From positions 1 to 39,613 of the forward strand of contig CAJVYQ010000051.1 in NCBI GenBank assembly GCA_913009825.1: a stretch of 39,613 nucleotides of DNA, in the 5' to 3' direction. Origin of the DNA: an uncultured Deferribacteres bacterium (GTDB lineage: Bacteria; Zhuqueibacterota; JdFR-76; DREG01). A program made the position numbers and the translations under genes. The notes under the pieces are model-generated. The model worked only from the letters and a program-made list of their open reading frames with translations. It searched no databases and was not told the DNA's origin. This document shows, piece after piece, positions 34,629-39,613 of the stretch. The stretch's first letter is position 1, and every line of letters begins with the position of its first letter.

Positions 34629-35322
34629 AAGCGCATATCCTCAACAAAACGAAAGAAACTTACAGTTGTGACAGCAATGGTAAGCTGGTTGAAACGATCA
34701 GACAAGTGTGGAATATTGCCACTAACAATTGGGCAAATGCGCAGCAGATTCTTTATACTTACCATACTGATGATCTTTACCGGGAGTTGATAAAAAGCTG
34801 GGCAGGAATAGAATATATAAATGAAACAAGGGTTACTTATACCTGAATTGAGCGATTCTAATGTCATTCCGTAGGAATCTTGTTGGTTTAGCGCACAGAA
34901 CTAACAAGATTCTTTCCCGCCTGTGCGGATAGGCGGGCGGTTCGTCGGGCAGGCGGAATGACATTAGAATCGCTCAATTCAGGTTATGGTTATGGTCCGT
35001 CAACTTTTGTTGAAGATGGCAATGATTTTGAACTCTTTACCTGATAGAATTTTCATTATCCAACTATCCCAATCCCTTCAATCCGGAAACGACCATTCAG
35101 TTTAATTTGCCGGAAACAGGCAAGCTACGTATTGCCATTTATGACCTGAAAGGCGCTTTAGTGAAGACCCTGTCGGCCGGGAAAATTTGGCTGGCAGGCT
35201 CGCACCAGGTGATTGGGAACGGTTTGAACCGGCAAAATCTTCCCGCGCCGTCCGGCGTATATGTTTATCGTTTGCAATCGAACAAAATTACGCTCTCAGG
35301 GAAGTGCACTCTTATTCGCTGA
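34629..35322 (+). pseudogene. Degenerate secreted-protein gene with type IX/FlgD-like C-terminal domain, interrupted by a palindromic element
   Basis: From 34629 the frame reads YSCDSNGKLVETIRQVWN, then NWANAQQILYTYH. This is a repeat style known from secreted FCB proteins (YTYD-x-NG-x-L...W...NW). It runs into the element at 34841-34984, which brings a TGA. Removing the element plus one TAT joins INETRVTY to GYGPSTFVEDGNDFELFT in frame. A TGA then ends the frame at 35042-35044. A sorting domain continues in another frame from 35041: EFSLSNYPNPFNPETT, LRIAIYDLKGALVKTL and SGVYVYRLQS, ending at 35322. The gene therefore has an insertion, a frameshift or stop, and no visible 5' end. No catalytic domain remains. 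Confidence 0.75.
34841..34984. repeat. ACCTGAATTGAGCG element, copy F, inserted in a coding frame
   Basis: 144 bp with about 31-bp perfect inverted ends (ACCTGAATTGAGCGATTCTA, continuing ATGTCATTCCG). TAT is duplicated on both sides (34838-34840, 34985-34987). The interior is the GGAATCTTGTTGGTTTAG core. The near-complete palindrome and intact ends suggest the youngest copy in the window. Confidence 0.9.
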
Positions 35323-35327
35323 CTCCT

Positions 35328-35352
35328 AAAAAAAAGCCCGGCTTTTTTATTT
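35328..35352 (+). terminator. Rho-independent terminator after the secreted-protein remnant
   Basis: AAAAAAG-CCCGG-CTTTTTT followed by ATTTTG, starting 6 bases after the stop codon at 35322. It supports the view that this was a real plus-strand gene. Confidence 0.6.
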
Positions 35353-35972
35353 TGTGACTTTTTCAAGATATTTGATCACAAAGTTTCAATTTCAAAGATA
35401 CAAAAAGTTATTTCTTAACCTTACCCCCCTGCACACCAATTTTGTTGACTTTCCGAAAGAAGAATAAGATTGTAATCGATCAGAAAGTAAACACCGGTCA
35501 TCTGCTTGAAATCGTAGAAGCGGTTAAAATGCTGTTTCATGAATACGTTTTCTCCACCACAATAAATTGCGGTGCTGGTACCATGATTTTTTGAACCAAT
35601 ACCACGATTTATCATAGTGTCACTGGTAATGCAGATAAAATCTAAAACCGTTTCAACGGTTTACAAGAGTTGTCTAATTGCCCGGTAACCAAACGCATAA
35701 AATTTGTTTTCTTTACCAATTGCCACTGATTTCAACAAAATATTTCTTTTGAGTCAACAACATTGCCTTGAAAAGGGTACGGGTTGTGCGAAAATATTGA
35801 CCAATCAAAAATCGCACCCTAAAAAAGTGTTTGGTACTTCAGAGCCTTCCCGCAGGTTTTTCCTGAAATAAAATTCGAATATTCATCTTCAACTTAATCA
35901 AATCGAAATAACCTGCGGGAAAGTTTCATGCAGTTAACCAACAGAATTACTTATCCTGCCCTGTTATTTTCC
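35353..35972. other. Gene-free stretch between the remnant and the M14 gene
   Basis: A 64-codon minus-strand frame (35421-35615) has no Shine-Dalgarno and no recognisable family. CCTGCGGGAA near 35909 and its complement TTCCCGCAGG near 35847 bracket a small inverted repeat. Nothing else is recognisable. Confidence 0.35.
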
Positions 35973-38570
35973 TTATTGGATGATTGTATTAAACAGCAGT
36001 TTAAATGTTCCGTGGGTCTGATATCTGTGCTGGGTTCTGAAACCGATCAGAATAACGCTGCCTTTGCCATATTGCGCCCGAACCATCGCCGCTTTTTTAG
36101 CCAGTTTTTTTTCACCAATCAGCCAGCCGCTCTGAAGCAGGTCTTTTTCCAAATATCGAACCACTGTTTTGTACCTTTCGTTATGACTGCCGGGGACAAT
36201 TTCAAAAGCCGGACTGCTGGTGTAAACCACACAACCATCCGCGGGCATGCCGAACGCCAACAGATCGGTATTATCGAATCTGACTCTGATAGTAGAACCC
36301 GGGCAGAAAAATTCGGTGGATTTGTAACCGGTCATGACATTTTTCACGGCCAAAGAAAATTCTTTGATGGCAAACTCACACGCCTCGCCCAGCGTTACCA
36401 GCGTACCGCCGTTTTTTACAAAACTTCTTAAATTGTTTACCCCCTCTTTTCCAATTCCACTTTTATATTCTGCGGGATAGTCGCTGGAAATATAGCGCCG
36501 GTATCTTTCCGGAAGGATACCCGTGATCATTCCGGGAGAATCGTTTGGCAGTAAAATCAGATCGTACTTTTTGTTAAGATTTCCTTTTATTATTTCAGGA
36601 CTTAACACAGATTTATACGGAAAAGAAAATTGTTCCAGCAGGAATCGAGTCCAGCCTTCATCCATGTTGCCGCCGTAATAACGCTGAAACATGCCGACCC
36701 GCCGGCGCGTTACTTTCCGAATCCCTTTTTCGGGGATTTCAGTAACCGCAACAAAATCAACACCGGTTTCTTTGGCAATTTCAGTAAGAACAGAAGACGC
36801 GCCGTTTGCAACAATAAAATCGCCCGGGCGAAAATTCTGCCCAGATTTCGTCACTCTCTTCACTTTCATGCCCTTATCGATAAGCATATTTACCGCTTTA
36901 AAACTGGCGTTCAATCTACCGTCAAGCCGTTTTGCTTTGCCGCCGGAATAGAATGTTCCGGAAATCGGTTCTGCCGTTTGCAGAACTTTAAAATCGCCCG
37001 AAACTTTGGCGGCAAGCGTATCCACGCGAACGCCCATGAATTCATGCATAGTGTGGGTGGACAGGTCGTACGGTCTCAGCGGAGCGTCGTTTCTGTCCCG
37101 GGTCCAATAATCATCGACGTAATGAGTGCGCACCAGCAAATTACGGATGAGCCCCATTTTAGGCTGGGCAAAAGAGATTAAGTAGCTATTTTTTTTGTAA
37201 ATTTTCCCGTCCACGATAAAATCATTTTGAGCCTTTTGTATTTTAATGCCGGATTTTAACAGAATGTTGATCATCAGTTTTGCCGTTAACGAATCATGCT
37301 GGGTTGCAGGAATCACAACGGCTTTGATGTCCCCCCGCTCGCCGCGTTCCGTCTGTCGCTTTGCCTTCAGATACGCATTCAGGAGAATCGTTTCTCTGTT
37401 TTTTGCGGCCATGTCTAAAAGTGACCGGGCCGCAATTTTCTGCTGCTCCACAATGTCACTTAATCGCCACCAACCACCGGGCCAGGGATCGGGAAAGGTG
37501 GATTGCGGTTTGTATTCCGGAAACTGCCTGACTCCGGCCTTTAATTGTTCCGGGTGGATATAAATCGGTGAGGCTAATTGGGCGCTGGCCGATTCCGTGA
37601 GCATACCGGCAATATTGTGAAATGGAGTAATCCAGTGCCAGCCAAAATGCCCCCATCCGGGAAACTGGGCATCATTCAACACACCCTGTATTCCCGCTTC
37701 TTCCAATTTGTAGGCGATATGAGCGCCGTACCAACTGATTTCCCGCCAGATCAGCGGATCGGCATAGGGCCGGATCGGTTCACAATAGGGAGGAACATAG
37801 AAGCGCGCGCCGTAGCTGCCCATCTGGTGATGATCGATATAAGCCTGCGGCGGCCAGTCTACATACATTAATTTGGCGGCGTATTTGGCTTCAATCATAC
37901 TCAAAAAGTCGCCGTCCCGGTTATTATCATGACCAACGTATTTGTGGTAAAGCCAGGGCAGACTCGCTCCTTCATACTTCGTCCCCAAAGTTTTTCGATA
38001 CCAGTCGGTAACCATAATCTGTCCATCGGGATTAAAACAGGGGATCATAAAAAACAGGACATTAGCCAATATTCTGTGGGTGTTAACATCATTTTGGGAG
38101 ATGAGTTCGTACGCTAACTGTGGCGCCATTTGACTACTGGCAATTTCGGTAGCATGCAGGCCCATGGATTGGCAGATCACCGCCTTTCCTTCATTTACCA
38201 GACTTTTGATCTTTTCTTCAGGAATATCTCCGGGATCACTGATCCTTGCGTTTATCTCTTTGAACCTGTCCATATTCGACAAATTATCCGCAGCAGAGAT
38301 GACAACTACTAAAAACGGATTGCCCATTGTGGACGGCCCCATATTGATTACTTTTATTTTGCTGCTCTCTTTTTCGAGCAGATAAAAATAATCGGCCATT
38401 TTATCCCATCGCGCCATTTTTTTATCAGCGCCAAGTTTAAAACCAAAGAACTTTTCCGGCGCGGTTATATTCTCTTGCGCAAATGAAATGGACACAAAAA
38501 AACAAACGGTTAACAAAAATGATAAAAATTGGCACCAGGCAGAACGAAAAACTTTGATTTGTGTTTTCAT
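35973..38570 (-). CDS. Secreted M14-family zinc carboxypeptidase with large C-terminal domain
   Basis: 865 aa. The signal peptide covers about residues 1-31 (FLSFLLTVCFFVSISFA-Q). The peptidase domain spans about 40-400: zinc ligands H139 and E142 (LHATEIAS) and a later His in YIDHHQMG (247/248), substrate-binding NNRDGD at about 216, and catalytic Glu326 in GMLTESAS. The C-terminal 450 residues are not peptidase. They contain a region resembling a class-I glutamine-amidotransferase-like fold (FVKNGGTLVTLGEACEFAIK near 715-740), as in large multi-domain M14 proteins of FCB bacteria. It should remove C-terminal residues from extracellular peptides. The start is well supported by GGAGG upstream of the ATG. 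It is a single gene with repeats on both sides. Confidence 0.9.
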   Translation of the reverse strand: MKTQIKVFRSAWCQFLSFLLTVCFFVSISFAQENITAPEKFFGFKLGADKKMARWDKMADYFYLLEKESSKIKVINMGPSTMGNPFLVVVISAADNLSNMDRFKEINARISDPGDIPEEKIKSLVNEGKAVICQSMGLHATEIASSQMAPQLAYELISQNDVNTHRILANVLFFMIPCFNPDGQIMVTDWYRKTLGTKYEGASLPWLYHKYVGHDNNRDGDFLSMIEAKYAAKLMYVDWPPQAYIDHHQMGSYGARFYVPPYCEPIRPYADPLIWREISWYGAHIAYKLEEAGIQGVLNDAQFPGWGHFGWHWITPFHNIAGMLTESASAQLASPIYIHPEQLKAGVRQFPEYKPQSTFPDPWPGGWWRLSDIVEQQKIAARSLLDMAAKNRETILLNAYLKAKRQTERGERGDIKAVVIPATQHDSLTAKLMINILLKSGIKIQKAQNDFIVDGKIYKKNSYLISFAQPKMGLIRNLLVRTHYVDDYWTRDRNDAPLRPYDLSTHTMHEFMGVRVDTLAAKVSGDFKVLQTAEPISGTFYSGGKAKRLDGRLNASFKAVNMLIDKGMKVKRVTKSGQNFRPGDFIVANGASSVLTEIAKETGVDFVAVTEIPEKGIRKVTRRRVGMFQRYYGGNMDEGWTRFLLEQFSFPYKSVLSPEIIKGNLNKKYDLILLPNDSPGMITGILPERYRRYISSDYPAEYKSGIGKEGVNNLRSFVKNGGTLVTLGEACEFAIKEFSLAVKNVMTGYKSTEFFCPGSTIRVRFDNTDLLAFGMPADGCVVYTSSPAFEIVPGSHNERYKTVVRYLEKDLLQSGWLIGEKKLAKKAAMVRAQYGKGSVILIGFRTQHRYQTHGTFKLLFNTIIQ

Positions 38571-38743
38571 ACTATCCTCCGAAAAAAACGAATATGATTT
38601 TTTGTTGAATTCAAAACTATTCAGGCTGTCCGCGAAGAACCTGAAAAAAATCTGATAGAATCTAGTAATTTCCGGTTAGGTCTTTGCGACTTTAAAACTT
38701 AAGATTCGCGCGTAAGAATAATTTGAATAAAAACGTTTTAAAT

Positions 38744-38822
38744 CACCCCAACGGGGTGACATATAACAGCTCAGGGCAACGCCCTGAGCAAAATAAATGA
38801 GAAACACAAGCCCTGAAAGGGC
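38744..38822. repeat. REP/BIME-like palindrome cluster 3 (short)
   Basis: CACCCCAACGGGGTG (38744-38758), GCTCAGGGCAACGCCCTGAG (from 38769) and GCCCTGAAAGGGC (38810-38822) are in the inverse order of clusters 1 and 2. A degraded GCCCTTCCATGACTG follows. Confidence 0.75.
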
Positions 38823-39459
38823 GAAATAATCCTTTTGATTGTGTATCCCGCCCTTCCATGACTGATTCAGAGACCATCATTGAATAAATTCAATATTTCA
38901 TGTGGTTGAGTGCAATTTTTTTATTGTATCTTTTATCTGTAGTAAAAACCTAACCGGAAATTACCGGACAGAATCATTATCTTGTTTCACATATTTCGCG
39001 CACTGAATAGTTAATCTCTTTTATAAATTGACGGAGATTGCATCATACGAATAGTAAACAAATCAATTAAGGAAATCAAGTGATTTTTGGTTTAATCTTT
39101 AAAAATGGAAAATATATTTCATTATTGTTTTGTGATGAATGTTGCTTTTCTTTTTTTTGAAACCGTTTGATCGAACGAAAATTTTGATTATAATCTCTGA
39201 ATTTTGGATTTCTGTTAATTGAACGCTGTTTTTACGACAAATATAGAATATTTTCGCATACGTGAAATTTCTTCTTGAATTTTGGTTTGGTTTTTATTAT
39301 TATTGAAAAACTTCAAAAATAGGGTGCGTAGTTCAGGTAATAATCATGATTTTGGGTAACTATTCAGGTTGCCCGCTAATATCGCTAAAAAACGCGAATC
39401 GTTAACTATTTTGTCCTATTCGTATGATTTCGTGTAATCCGCGGGCTGAATAGGCAGAC

Positions 39460-39577
39460 GATTTTTTCAATTTCTCTGCGCCCTCTGCGTCTCTGCGTTA
39501 AAAAAACAGGCGCTTTAAAACGCAGAGACGCAGAGAGCGCAAAGGAAGCGGATTTGTTCAAAAAACTAAAGTGTTAC
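39460..39577. repeat. CTCTGCG hairpin element, copy 2
   Basis: GATTTTTTCAATTTCTCTGC starts the element. It has CTCTGCGTCTCTGCGTT and AACGCAGAGACGCAGAGAGC arms around ACAGGCGCTT, and ends TTCAAAAAACTAAAGTGTTA then C. It matches 19057-19156. Confidence 0.75.
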
Positions 39578-39613
39578 GGTATTGTCACTACTCAGGCAGC
39601 CCGCGAAAGACTC

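Larger units (their letters stand above)
38571..39613. other. Gene-free right end of the window, repeat-rich
   Basis: It contains BIME cluster 3 (38744-38822), AT-rich sequence to about 39350 without a supported gene, and several variants of a TATTCAGG(C/T)TGCCCGC / GCGGGCTGAATAG motif (near 38621, 39361, 39440 and 39591). That motif may be the ends of a further element family. The second CTCTGCG element lies at 39460-39577. Confidence 0.5.

Noticed and set aside
35421-35615. Minus-strand 64-codon frame
   Set aside because: No start signal or recognisable motif; AT-rich intergenic context.

Overview
The window looks like a chromosomal segment of a Gram-negative bacterium of the FCB superphylum. 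Calditrichota/KSB1-type or an allied lineage is my best guess, by inference only. The reasons are a TonB-dependent receptor with an N-terminal carboxypeptidase-regulatory-like domain, a PorV/UPF0164-type outer-membrane protein, secreted proteins ending in type IX/FlgD-like C-terminal domains, Tat-exported sugar oxidoreductases, several multihaem c-type cytochromes, and AGGAG-type ribosome binding sites. I found no rRNA, tRNA, CRISPR array, phage gene or transposase gene.

Layout. (1) 524-5328, minus strand: two membrane-attached or exported multihaem cytochromes, an octahaem protein with C-terminal TPRs and a five-haem protein built from class-I cytochrome c modules. (2) 6206-14097, minus strand: an apparent operon of a TonB-dependent receptor, a 1159-aa secreted protein with a C-terminal sorting domain, and a PorV-like barrel, closed by a strong terminator at 6145-6172. 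(3) 15660-22422, plus strand: an extracytoplasmic sugar-chemistry group. It holds a sugar-isomerase-like TIM barrel fused to a DUF1080 domain, a Tat-exported TIM barrel, a NapC/NrfH-like tetrahaem protein fused to a SUMF1/FGE-like domain, and a Tat-exported Gfo/Idh/MocA dehydrogenase. (4) 22988-30199: a URO-D superfamily protein, a tyrosine phenol-lyase pseudogene followed by an Lrp/AsnC regulator, an alpha/beta hydrolase, and a RACo-like ferredoxin-ASKHA protein. (5) 30920-33729: a sialidase, a small probable NTN-hydrolase remnant, and a GNAT acetyltransferase. (6) 33730-39613: a repeat-rich region with a degenerate secreted-protein gene, followed by a minus-strand M14 zinc carboxypeptidase.

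The genes fit a heterotroph that takes up and degrades glycans and proteins at its surface and has periplasmic electron-transfer proteins. Region 3 suggests oxidation-based glycoside cleavage (3-keto-sugar chemistry) outside the cytoplasm, possibly linked to the respiratory chain through the tetrahaem fusion protein. That link is inference.

The most distinctive feature is the intergenic DNA. Almost every gap is packed with short palindromic, transposase-free elements of several families. Many have visible terminal inverted repeats, and some have target-site duplications of 3, 4, 5 or 6 bp. One copy (34841-34984) splits a reading frame that becomes continuous again if the element and one TSD copy are removed. 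Another (28173-28291) sits inside a second element with a 6-bp duplication. This non-autonomous element network, together with the cytochrome-SUMF1 fusion, is what I would look at first.
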